Of a stretch of 64,000 nt of DNA, positions 8,403-16,921 are shown in pieces (position 1 is the first letter of the stretch; every line of letters begins with the position of its first letter). The notes below the pieces were generated by a model. It was given only the letters and a program-made list of their open reading frames with translations, did no database searches and was not told the DNA's origin. The stretch comes from Pedobacter changchengzhani (GTDB taxonomy: Bacteria; Bacteroidota; Bacteroidia; Sphingobacteriales; Sphingobacteriaceae): assembly GCF_004354365.1 (NCBI RefSeq), contig NZ_SJCY01000001.1, positions 124,001 to 188,000 of the forward strand, written 5' to 3'. The position numbers and the translations under genes are program-made.

Positions 8403-9806
8403 TTACTTAATATAGCGGTTTATCACATCAATAATTGCGCTATTATCTTGCAGTTGTGGTAAGTATTCAAATAAAATATAATGTTTATCGGGGTCTGATT
8501 TTAAAGCAGTTTCTAAATAACTCAAGGCATCAGCTTGCATTCCCAAAGCAAAAAGGTAAGCTACCATTCTGTAATACAGTTCAGTAGCATCTGGATTGTT
8601 TTTTATCGCATCTGCAATTGTTTCTGATGCTTCTAAAAGTCGGCCTTGTTCGTAAAGTACGGTGCTAAAATCTAACCAAGCTTCTACATCAACGGGATTA
8701 TATTCTAAAACCTTTTCGTAAGCATGAATAGATTCATCAATTTGACCCAGTTTATAATAAGCATCGGCTCTGGCAAACCAAAAATCGGGATTTTCTGCTT
8801 CTAAATCGATTGCTTTTTTATAAAAATGTAACGATTCGAAATACCGTTCTTCAAAGTTTAGCGTAACACCAATTCCGAACCAGGCATCGGCCATGTTAGC
8901 ATCCAATTTAACAGATTTTTTGTAATAAGAACGCGCCGTATCCATGTGTTCTAACTTTTCATAGCATTCTCCAATGGCACAATAAGTATCTGCATTGGGT
9001 TGTTCATATTCAAAAGTCTGTTTGTACACCTCTATCGCTTCTTCGTACTTATCTAACTGCACCAAAGCATTGCCTTTATTAAAATAGGCAGAACTAAAGT
9101 CGTCCTTAATTAATATGGCATAATCATACGCATCAATGGCTTTTTCGAACAAATTTAACTTATGAAAGCTGTTGCCCAGATTATACCAAGCGGCGTAAGA
9201 GTAAGGATCGGTATCTATATATTGCTCGTAAAATTTGATACTTTCTTCCTGTTTATCCAAAACATCATAACAAAAAGCCAACTCATATAAACCATCTTGG
9301 TTTTCCATGTTTTGCTCTAAACTTAGTTTGATGTAAGAAATAGCGCTTTCATAATCGCCCATGCTTTGATAAACGTAGGCCATTTGCAGTAAAATTTCAT
9401 CGGTACTTTCTGCCAAAAGCAATGCCTGTTCGTAATTGTTTAGCGCTTCGGCATAACGTTCGGTATTTTGATAAATGTTGCCTCTCAATAAATAAATATC
9501 AGGTTCTGAGGGTTCTAATAATTCGGCTTTTTGTAGAGCATTAAAAGCATTTTCGTAGCTGTTGGTTAATGTAAATAGATGGGCTTGTTTAACTAAAAAA
9601 ACAGTTGCATAAGGATGCTGGAGTACCGCATAATCTACCACTTGTAATGCCTTAACAGGATCATTTTTTTCGATGTAAAAATCTACAATGTACTCAAAGG
9701 CACCCGCATCAAAGAAATATTGATCCTGATTTCTGATCATCTCCTCATATCGCTCTATCGAACGTTGCGCATCTTCGTTTGATTCAAAAAAGAATTCTTC
9801 TTCCAT
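8403..9806 (-). CDS. Tetratricopeptide repeat protein
   Basis: A 467-residue protein built almost entirely of TPR helices: from about residue 35 to 450 there are some eleven to twelve 34-residue units with the usual W/L/Y-G-Y/A-P spacing, for example AAWYNLGNSFHKLNLFEKAI, SAYFNKGNALVQLDKYEEAI and ADAWFGIGVTLNFEERYFES. No signal peptide is visible (start MEEEFFFESNEDAQ is acidic), so it is cytoplasmic. TPR proteins are scaffolds; the partner is unknown. It is the first gene of a possible two-gene unit with the ComA-like enzyme downstream. Confidence 0.85.
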   Translation of the reverse strand: MEEEFFFESNEDAQRSIERYEEMIRNQDQYFFDAGAFEYIVDFYIEKNDPVKALQVVDYAVLQHPYATVFLVKQAHLFTLTNSYENAFNALQKAELLEPSEPDIYLLRGNIYQNTERYAEALNNYEQALLLAESTDEILLQMAYVYQSMGDYESAISYIKLSLEQNMENQDGLYELAFCYDVLDKQEESIKFYEQYIDTDPYSYAAWYNLGNSFHKLNLFEKAIDAYDYAILIKDDFSSAYFNKGNALVQLDKYEEAIEVYKQTFEYEQPNADTYCAIGECYEKLEHMDTARSYYKKSVKLDANMADAWFGIGVTLNFEERYFESLHFYKKAIDLEAENPDFWFARADAYYKLGQIDESIHAYEKVLEYNPVDVEAWLDFSTVLYEQGRLLEASETIADAIKNNPDATELYYRMVAYLFALGMQADALSYLETALKSDPDKHYILFEYLPQLQDNSAIIDVINRYIK

Positions 9807-10170
9807 ATATCGTTATACCATTAAAGAACTGTGCCAATGTGCAAGAAACTGTTTATAAGTTTACACCATTTATTTGAATGTTCTGCAAAAAATTTTCCAC
9901 AATAATCTTAAAATACGGTCTAAACGGTTGATTATAAACGAATTTGATCTAATTTTAAATGTGTACTATAAACCAAAGATTTTGGTTAAATCGGCAGTTC
10001 TTTATCTATTAAAATACAAAAATACCGTTTTTAGAATGATGTGGCGTAATTGCTAGGTAAATAAAAAAAACCTTTTAGTTTTAATTTTTCAAACGTCCAT
10101 AATTTTTTGTTGATTTGTAATAAACGCAGTTCACATTTAAATCAAATGCCTTAGGCAATATACCATCATT
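9807..10170. other. Intergenic region between divergent genes
   Basis: About 360 AT-rich bases between the divergently transcribed TPR and aldehyde dehydrogenase genes. It must carry both promoters. A 60-codon open frame at 9874-10056 has no recognisable protein features and I do not call it. I see no RNA gene or repeat here. Confidence 0.5.
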
Positions 10171-11712
10171 ATGAAAACAGACATTAATGCTATTTTAAAG
10201 CAATTGGCGATAAAAGAAAATAACGAAGCTTTTAGCACCGGTAGTATTTGGGGGGGAATAAATAATTCAAAAAATATTAACAGTTTTTCTCCCGTTGATG
10301 GAAAAACAATTTCATCGGCAAAAATGGCTGATGATGCAGACTATGATGCTTTAATTGTAAAAGCCCAACAAGCATTTTTAAATTGGAGAACTGTTCCTTC
10401 ACCAAAAAGAGGCGAAATTGTACGCCAGTTTGGCGATGCATTACGCGAAAATAAGGAGGCTTTAGGCACTTTAGTTTCTTACGAGATGGGTAAAAGTTTG
10501 CAAGAAGGTTTTGGCGAAGTGCAGGAGATGATTGATATATGCGATTTCGCTGTTGGTTTATCGCGTCAGCTTTATGGTTTAACCATGCACAGCGAGCGTC
10601 CAAATCACCGTATGTATGAGCAGTGGCACCCATTGGGAATTGTAGGTATTATTTCTGCCTTTAATTTTCCGGTAGCCGTTTGGGCTTGGAATACAGCATT
10701 AGCCTTGGTTTGCGGTAACGTTTGTATCTGGAAACCATCAGAAAAAACGCCGTTAACGGCTATTGCTTGTCAGCACATTATAGCTAAAGTTTTTAAGGCA
10801 AATGATATTGAAGAAGGCGTTTGTAATTTAATTATTGGCGATAGAGAAATAGGCGAATTAATGACTGCTGATACACGTGTTGCACTGATTTCGGCTACAG
10901 GTTCTACCCGAATGGGTAAAGCTGTTGGTGCTGCGGTTGGCGCACGTTTGGGCAAAAGTTTGTTAGAATTGGGCGGTAACAATGCCATCATAATTTCTGA
11001 ACATGCAGATTTAGACATGAGTTTAATTGGTGCTGTTTTTGGCGCTGTGGGTACTGCCGGGCAGCGTTGTACTTCTACCCGAAGATTAATTATCCACGAA
11101 AGTGTTTACGATACTTTTGCATCAAAATTGGTTAAAGCTTATGGTCAATTGCGCATTGGCGATCCGTTAGATCAAAATAACCATGTTGGTCCACTGATTG
11201 ATACCGATGCCGTAGCAAGTTATTTAAATTCTATTGAAAAATGTAAAGCCGAGGGCGGAAAATTTATTGTGGAAGGTGGCGTTTTGGAAGGTGGAGCATA
11301 TAGCAGTGGCTGTTATGTAAAACCTTGTATTGCTGAAGTTAAAAACGATTTCAAAATTGTACAGCACGAAACTTTTGCACCAATTTTATATTTAATTAAG
11401 TACAAGACTTTAGATGAGGCTATCGCATTGCAAAATGGTGTTCCGCAGGGTTTATCATCGGCAATAATGACTTTAAATTTAAGAGAAGCTGAACAATTTT
11501 TATCTTACCAAGGTTCTGATTGCGGTATTGCAAACGTAAATATTGGCACTTCGGGTGCGGAGATTGGCGGCGCATTTGGTGGCGAAAAAGAAACTGGAGG
11601 CGGTAGAGAAAGCGGATCGGATGCTTGGAGAGCATATATGCGCAGACAAACCAACACCATTAATTATGCGAATACTTTGCCATTAGCGCAGGGGATAAAA
11701 TTTGATTTGTAA
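10171..11712 (+). CDS. Aldehyde dehydrogenase, ALDH7 (antiquitin-like) type
   Basis: A 513-residue NAD(P)-dependent aldehyde dehydrogenase. The cofactor region GIISAFNFPVAVWAWN with KPSEKTPL, the catalytic general base in LELGGNNA and the nucleophile in GQRCTSTRR are intact. The set of motifs (LGKSLLELGGNNA, TSGAEIGGAFGGEKETGGG) is that of the ALDH7 family, which oxidises alpha-aminoadipate semialdehyde in lysine breakdown and related semialdehydes. Substrate in this organism is inferred from the family. An SDR follows after a palindromic repeat, perhaps in the same transcript; no other lysine-degradation gene is nearby. Confidence 0.9.
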   Translation: MKTDINAILKQLAIKENNEAFSTGSIWGGINNSKNINSFSPVDGKTISSAKMADDADYDALIVKAQQAFLNWRTVPSPKRGEIVRQFGDALRENKEALGTLVSYEMGKSLQEGFGEVQEMIDICDFAVGLSRQLYGLTMHSERPNHRMYEQWHPLGIVGIISAFNFPVAVWAWNTALALVCGNVCIWKPSEKTPLTAIACQHIIAKVFKANDIEEGVCNLIIGDREIGELMTADTRVALISATGSTRMGKAVGAAVGARLGKSLLELGGNNAIIISEHADLDMSLIGAVFGAVGTAGQRCTSTRRLIIHESVYDTFASKLVKAYGQLRIGDPLDQNNHVGPLIDTDAVASYLNSIEKCKAEGGKFIVEGGVLEGGAYSSGCYVKPCIAEVKNDFKIVQHETFAPILYLIKYKTLDEAIALQNGVPQGLSSAIMTLNLREAEQFLSYQGSDCGIANVNIGTSGAEIGGAFGGEKETGGGRESGSDAWRAYMRRQTNTINYANTLPLAQGIKFDL

Positions 11713-11728
11713 AAGATTAAAAAAGCGT

Positions 11729-11784
11729 CATTGCGAGGCACGAAGCAATCTATCGTAGGAAAGATTGCTTCGTGCCTCGCAATG
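11729..11784. repeat. Perfect inverted repeat, GCGAGGCACGAAGCAATC family
   Basis: A 23-base arm at 11729-11751 (core GCGAGGCACGAAGCAATC) is followed after a 10-base loop by its exact reverse complement at 11762-11784. It fills the space between the aldehyde dehydrogenase and the SDR. Related degenerate copies lie at 38351-38427 and 40509-40582. Such dispersed palindromes are common in Sphingobacteriaceae. It has no T-run, so it may fold in the mRNA without terminating. Confidence 0.9.
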
Positions 11785-11799
11785 AAGAAACATTCAATG

Positions 11800-12516
11800 A
11801 TGGAAAACATAAGAGGCAAAAACGCACTAATAACAGGTGCTGGAAAAGGAATAGGAAAAGCCATTGCAATTGCATTGGCAAATGAAGGTGTAAATGTGGG
11901 TTTATTAGCCCGTACACAAAGTGATTTAGATACATTAGCAGATGAACTAAAAGTATGTAATGTTAAAGTGAGCACGGCTGTTGCCGATGTTAGCAATATC
12001 GACGCCGTTAACAAAGCGGTCGAGAAAATTCAATCTGAACTTGGTTTTATTGATATTTTAATAAACAATGCTGGCGTAGGTAAGTTTGGTAAATTTTTAG
12101 AGTTGGAACCAACAGAGTGGGAAGACATTATTAAAATTAATTTGCTTGGCCCTTATTATGTAACACGCGCCGTGGTGCCTCAAATGATTGAAAAACAAAC
12201 TGGCGATATTATAAATATTTCGAGTAGTTCAGCAATAAACCCTGCGGCGGTTACCAGTGCATATTCAGCGTCAAAAGCTGGGTTGGTTGCTTTAAGCACC
12301 TCATTAATGCAAGAAATGAGGAAACACAATATTAGGGTTACTTCGCTAACACCAAGTACAACGGCAACAGATATGGCGATTGAATTAAAACTTACGGATG
12401 GTAATCCTGATAAGGTAATGCAACCCGAAGATTTGGCCGAGCTTGTTATTGCGCAACTTAAATTAAACCGCAGAGTGTTTTTAAAAGATGCAGGTATTTG
12501 GTCTACAAATCCATAG
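11800..12516 (+). CDS. Short-chain dehydrogenase/reductase (FabG-like)
   Basis: A Rossmann-fold oxidoreductase of about 238 residues. I place the start at ATG 11800 ([19 protein letters not shown]); ATG 11797 is equally possible. Earlier in-frame starts would run through the palindromic repeat. Motifs: GAGKGIG for NAD(P) binding, [13 protein letters not shown], the catalytic Ser in ISSSSAIN and YSASKAG with Tyr and Lys. The closest well-known group is 3-ketoacyl-ACP reductase FabG and related 3-oxoacyl or sugar reductases; the actual substrate cannot be told. It may be read together with the ALDH upstream. Confidence 0.88.
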   Translation: MENIRGKNALITGAGKGIGKAIAIALANEGVNVGLLARTQSDLDTLADELKVCNVKVSTAVADVSNIDAVNKAVEKIQSELGFIDILINNAGVGKFGKFLELEPTEWEDIIKINLLGPYYVTRAVVPQMIEKQTGDIINISSSSAINPAAVTSAYSASKAGLVALSTSLMQEMRKHNIRVTSLTPSTTATDMAIELKLTDGNPDKVMQPEDLAELVIAQLKLNRRVFLKDAGIWSTNP

Positions 12517-12980
12517 TATATTGCAAACTTAAAAATTGTTTGTGGTGTAAAAGTTGCTAACGAAATAAACCTTTGTGCATTATTTTAGTGCTCAGGGGTT
12601 TATTTAGTGCGCTCAGGTCTATAATTCGAACTTATTTTGGTCAGTATTTGGGCGATTTAACACGCCATAAATTGACCACTTTAGGGCTTTCCATTTTATC
12701 TTTTTCAAAGAAAAAACCAAATAGGTATAATCTTGCCAAAAGCATCACTTTGTGACAATCGTTAACGTTAGCATTGTGTAAAAAACATTTATTCGCTAAC
12801 AATTTGAGACATCTAACTGTGTTATTGCTTTAAATTATAGCGATTTAATCCTTTTATTAATAATTACTTAATCAATTAAACTTTTTGATAGTCAACAGAT
12901 TACGCGCGGTTAAAAACTGTTAAAAATTCTATAAAACGATCATTTTAGTTTTATATTCGGCACTGATTCTAAACTAACTT
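12517..12980. other. Intergenic region upstream of the barrel gene
   Basis: About 460 AT-rich bases. Near the right end TATATTCG at 12952-12959 resembles the Bacteroidota -7 box (TAnnTTTG) some 20 bases before the barrel gene start. A 60-codon open frame at 12573-12755 shows no protein-like features and is not called. No RNA gene or repeat recognised. Confidence 0.45.
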
Positions 12981-15770
12981 ATGAAAAGATTATTACTCTT
13001 TTTTACGCTCTATCTCTCTGTTGTTTGTGTAAATGCACAAAATCTTCATCAAATAAAAGGCAGAACAATTGATACTGCTTCCACATCCATTCTTTCTGGT
13101 TCATCTATATCAATATTAAGGGCCAAAGATTCTACACTTGTTACCTTTACCAGATCCATTGCTAACGGTAATTTCGAAATTAACAACATCAAGAATGGAA
13201 AATATATTTTACTTATTTGTTACCCAAAATATGCCGATTTTGTAGATCATTTTACATTAGATTCTACAAAGGAAACCGTCGATTACGGTAAAATTAACAT
13301 GAGCCAAAAAGCTAAAATTTTGGCCGATGTAATTATTAAAGGGCAACGAGCGGCCATGAAAATTAAAGGTGATACCACCGAATTTGATGCAGCGGCTTAC
13401 CAAATTCAGCCAAATTCGAAAGTGGAGGATTTAATAAAACAGTTTCCAGGGATACAGGTAGATAAAGACGGAAAGATAACTGCTCAAGGGCAAACCGTAA
13501 CCAAGGTTTTAGTAGATGGGGAAGAATTTTTTGGTGATGACCCTACATTGGTTACAAAAAACCTTCGGGCAGATATGGTTGATAAAGTGCAACTTTTTGA
13601 TAAGAAAAGCGACCAAGCAACTTTTACAGGTATTGATGATGGCGAAAAAACCAAAACGTTAAATATCAAACTTAAAGAAGATAAAAAGAACGGTATTTTT
13701 GGTAAAGTAGATGCCGGAATTGGTACAGATGGTTTTTATCAAGGGCAAGGAATGTTTAATGCTTTTAAGAAAAAGCAAAAATTAGCCGCTTATGGTATAA
13801 TTGGCAACACTGGTACAGTTGGTTTGGGTTGGGAAGACAACAATAAATACGGTGGATCTGGAGGTGCGCAATTTACGGATGACGGTGGCATTTACTTTAA
13901 CAGTGGCGACGATGATTTCGATTCTTTTAGTGGGAAATACAACGGCGAAGGTATTCCTCTGGCCAAAACCGCAGGAGTGCATTATGATAACAAATGGAAT
14001 AAGGATAAAGAAACTTTAAACACAAATTATAAAATTGGATCAATACGGGTGCAAGGCAACAAAAATACCCTAAACCAAAATAATTTAAGCACCGGTATTA
14101 TCAATAGCAATTCCGATCAAAATTTCGATAATGATCTTTTTAGGCAGAAATTTGATGCTACTTATGAGATTAAGTTAGACTCTACGTTGACGTTGAAAGT
14201 TGGCGTTGATGGTACCTTGAAAAACAGTAAATCATCAAACGATTACAGTACAATTGGGACCAGAGGCGACAATAGTTTGCTAAATACATCCAACCGTAAG
14301 CTAAATAATAAGGTTGATGATCAATTATTTAACATAAATGCATTTTTAACGAAAAAGTTGAAGAAAAAAGGCCGTACAATATCCTTAAACCTCAATCAAT
14401 CAAATACAGAAAGTAAATCGAATGGATTTTTAAACTCCGAAAATAAATTTTATAGTTTAACAAGTACATTGGATAGTACTAAAAATGTTGATCAGAATAA
14501 GATTAACGACATATCGAGTAAAAGCTTTAAATCAAACCTTACCTACACGGAGCCGATTACAAAATCATTTTCAGTTATTGTAAACTACGGATTGAGCCTT
14601 ATAAACGGTAATTCTGATCGAAAATCATACAACAAATCTGTTGATGGAAATTATGATATTTTAGATACCCAGTTTAGCAACGATTATCAATTAGATCAAA
14701 TTATAAATCAGGGAGGTGCAATTTTTAACTACCGAAAAGGAAAATCGACTATAGATTTTGGTTCGAAGTTTAGTGGCGTAGATTTTAAGCAAACTGATCT
14801 TTACACCAATAAAGCCTACAGTAGAAATTTTATAAACTACAACCCTCAAGCCTCTTTTCGCTATAAATTCTCACAGCAAAAATCATTCAGGATTACTTAT
14901 AATGGAAATACGAATCAGCCAAGTTTAGATCAAATTCAACCGATTAGAAGCAATTTAGATCAATTAAATCAAACCATTGGCAACCCTGATTTAAAACCTT
15001 CATTTAGAAGTGGCTTTAATACATCTTTTAATTCTTACAAAGTTTTAAGTGGCGAGTCTATTTGGATAAATGCATCATATAGTTTTACCTCAAACCCAAT
15101 TATTAGTAATGTTATTACCAGTAACGGTGGTCAAAGTATTTATCAATCCACCAACTTGTCGGGTAAAATGCCCTCTAACTTTTATCTTTACGGTAATTAT
15201 AATCGCAAGATTAAAGGCCCAGACTTAGATTTAGGTTTCAACCTAAATGCATCAGGTAATGAATCATATAATTTTATTAACAGCGTTTTAAACAAAACAA
15301 AGAATTACAATTACTCCGGCGGTATTAATCTTTCAAAATACAAAGAAAAAAAATATGATTTAAGCGGGAGTTTTGGCCCAAGTTATACCACAACTATTGC
15401 ATCGGTACAGCAAAGCATAAATAGTAACGGTTGGGGTTGGCGTGGCGAAGCTTCGGCCACTGCGTATTTGCCATGGAAAATTGAACTGAGTACCGATGGT
15501 CAATATCAGTTTACCGGCAAAACCCAATCATTTTCCGAAAACTTTGAGCGCTTAATTTGGAATGCTTCTATAAGTAAAAAGTTTTTCAAAGCAGAAAATC
15601 TGAAATTGAAATTTTCTGGTAACGACCTCTTAAATCAAAACATTGGTTTTAACAGATCGGCGTATAACGGAAATATCACCCAACAGCGTTACACCACTAT
15701 TCAAAGGTATTTCTTGGGCTCAATAATTTGGGATTTTAACAAAATGGGTGGCATTAAAAAAGAAAAATAA
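12981..15770 (+). CDS. Outer-membrane beta-barrel protein (OMP_b-brl_3 type, TonB-receptor-like)
   Basis: A 929-residue protein with signal peptide (cleavage after VNAQ, about residue 20), an N-terminal carboxypeptidase-regulatory-like beta domain (about 24-105), a plug-like domain (about 115-230: VEDLIKQFPGIQVDKDGKIT, VTKVLVDGEEFFGDDPTLVT, DMVDKVQLFDKKS) and a long C-terminal barrel rich in alternating aromatic/polar strands with many Asn, Ser and Tyr. This is the outer-membrane family recognised as OMP_b-brl_3, related to TonB receptors but usually without a TonB box. The GLPGLI-family gene directly downstream is its usual partner. Cargo unknown. Confidence 0.88.
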   Translation: MKRLLLFFTLYLSVVCVNAQNLHQIKGRTIDTASTSILSGSSISILRAKDSTLVTFTRSIANGNFEINNIKNGKYILLICYPKYADFVDHFTLDSTKETVDYGKINMSQKAKILADVIIKGQRAAMKIKGDTTEFDAAAYQIQPNSKVEDLIKQFPGIQVDKDGKITAQGQTVTKVLVDGEEFFGDDPTLVTKNLRADMVDKVQLFDKKSDQATFTGIDDGEKTKTLNIKLKEDKKNGIFGKVDAGIGTDGFYQGQGMFNAFKKKQKLAAYGIIGNTGTVGLGWEDNNKYGGSGGAQFTDDGGIYFNSGDDDFDSFSGKYNGEGIPLAKTAGVHYDNKWNKDKETLNTNYKIGSIRVQGNKNTLNQNNLSTGIINSNSDQNFDNDLFRQKFDATYEIKLDSTLTLKVGVDGTLKNSKSSNDYSTIGTRGDNSLLNTSNRKLNNKVDDQLFNINAFLTKKLKKKGRTISLNLNQSNTESKSNGFLNSENKFYSLTSTLDSTKNVDQNKINDISSKSFKSNLTYTEPITKSFSVIVNYGLSLINGNSDRKSYNKSVDGNYDILDTQFSNDYQLDQIINQGGAIFNYRKGKSTIDFGSKFSGVDFKQTDLYTNKAYSRNFINYNPQASFRYKFSQQKSFRITYNGNTNQPSLDQIQPIRSNLDQLNQTIGNPDLKPSFRSGFNTSFNSYKVLSGESIWINASYSFTSNPIISNVITSNGGQSIYQSTNLSGKMPSNFYLYGNYNRKIKGPDLDLGFNLNASGNESYNFINSVLNKTKNYNYSGGINLSKYKEKKYDLSGSFGPSYTTTIASVQQSINSNGWGWRGEASATAYLPWKIELSTDGQYQFTGKTQSFSENFERLIWNASISKKFFKAENLKLKFSGNDLLNQNIGFNRSAYNGNITQQRYTTIQRYFLGSIIWDFNKMGGIKKEK

Positions 15771-15774
15771 CATC

Positions 15775-16557
15775 ATGAAGATTACTATAAAATTTACAGT
15801 CCTTTCTTTCATTGTGCTACTAAGCAATAATTTGTGGGCTCAAAATGCGCATTTTGTAAAAGAAGGCGTTATCGAATTTGAAAAAAGATCGAACATGTAC
15901 GTGTTGCTTGCCAAAAGAGTTAATAAGGATAATGAAGGATTTGCAGAAAAAGCTTTTGAGCAATACAAGAAAACTCAACCTCAGTTTAAAGTAGATAAGA
16001 GCGTGTTAAATTTTAACAGCGATAAAAGTTTGTATAAATTTATGGAGAATAATGAGCCTGCAGCCGGAGGTTGGTTTGGCAATGATCCGTTAGCAGGTTT
16101 AAGAAATGTAGTTTTTACTGATTTAAAAACTGGAAACAGCATTACACAGAAACAGGTATATGAAGATACCTACTTGGTAAAAGATAGTGTGCGCAAAATA
16201 AATTGGAAAATTACCGATGAAACACGCGAAATTGCTGGTTACGAATGTCGCAGGGCCAATGCCATAATTATGGATTCTGTTTACGTTGTTGCGTATTACA
16301 GTGATGTAATTTCTGTATCTGGCGGACCAGAATCTTTTACTGGTTTACCTGGGATGATATTAGGATTGGCCTTACCCCACGATAATATAACTTGGTTTGC
16401 CACAAAAGTGACTGAAAAAACGGTTATTGAAAAAGATCTTTTACCGCCAACAAAAGGTAAACCTGCAACTAACAAAACGTTAAGTGCTATTTTATTAAGT
16501 GCAATGAAAGATTGGGGCGAATATGGTCACCCAGCGCTAAAAGCATTTTCATTATAA
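15775..16557 (+). CDS. GLPGLI family protein
   Basis: A 260-residue secreted or periplasmic protein starting at ATG 15775 (MKITIKFTVLSFIVLLSNN) with a signal peptide ending near WAQ. An upstream start at 15748 would overlap the barrel gene and spoil the signal peptide. The family hallmark is present as FTGLPGMILGL, within the segment following YECRRANAIIM. The function of GLPGLI proteins is unknown; they are typically found, as here, directly after an OMP_b-brl_3 barrel, which suggests a shared export or uptake role. The gap to the barrel gene is only 4 bases. Confidence 0.88.
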   Translation: MKITIKFTVLSFIVLLSNNLWAQNAHFVKEGVIEFEKRSNMYVLLAKRVNKDNEGFAEKAFEQYKKTQPQFKVDKSVLNFNSDKSLYKFMENNEPAAGGWFGNDPLAGLRNVVFTDLKTGNSITQKQVYEDTYLVKDSVRKINWKITDETREIAGYECRRANAIIMDSVYVVAYYSDVISVSGGPESFTGLPGMILGLALPHDNITWFATKVTEKTVIEKDLLPPTKGKPATNKTLSAILLSAMKDWGEYGHPALKAFSL

Positions 16558-16660
16558 GGATTGGTTATAAATCTGTAAGTTAAAAATATTCAATTTTTGT
16601 TGCCAATAATTTTACTTTGGCCCATAATCAAAAATAGCCAGATTATCCTTAGAAATATAC

Positions 16661-16680
16661 TTTGGAAAACGTTTTCCAAA
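16661..16680. promoter_or_regulatory. LacI-family operator, perfect 20-bp palindrome
   Basis: TTTGGAAAACGTTTTCCAAA is an exact palindrome with the central CG expected of LacI/PurR-type operators. It lies 242 bases before uxaB and is the only such site I see in the window. It most likely binds a hexuronate-responsive LacI-type regulator encoded elsewhere. Confidence 0.8.
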
Positions 16681-16702
16681 AAAGCATTTTTTCTTTTTTT
16701 TA

Positions 16703-16733
16703 TTTGCAAGTAATTTATAGTCAGTTATTTATA
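16703..16733 (+). promoter_or_regulatory. Candidate promoter of the galacturonate operon
   Basis: TTTG at 16703-16706, exactly 19 bases, then TATTTATA at 16726-16733, compared with the Bacteroidota consensus TTTG-N19-TAnnTTTG; two bases of the -7 box differ. It begins 23 bases after the LacI-type palindrome. This would leave a leader of about 180 bases. Confidence 0.45.
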
Positions 16734-16921
16734 ATTATTTAATAGAATTTTTTAAATTCTTCGTGCAGGTGCGCGCTCATATTTATCTTCTCTTTAATAT
16801 TCTAAAAGCGTAAACTTGTTAAAAACAATAACCAAATATAATCTATCATTATTCAGTTAAAAGTTGTACCTAAACCCAAAGCGGGTTTTAGCCAACGGAA
16901 TTAAATACTAAGTAAAATAAA

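Noticed and set aside
9874..10056. 60-codon open frame between the TPR and ALDH genes
   Set aside because: AT-driven composition rich in Lys, Asn, Ile and Leu, no recognisable pattern and it occupies the promoter space of two divergent genes.
11731..11799. TTG start of the SDR inside the palindromic repeat
   Set aside because: The added residues come from the repeat; family members begin just before the GAGKGIG motif, so ATG 11797/11800 is preferred.
12573..12755. 60-codon open frame upstream of the barrel gene
   Set aside because: No signal, domain or start context.
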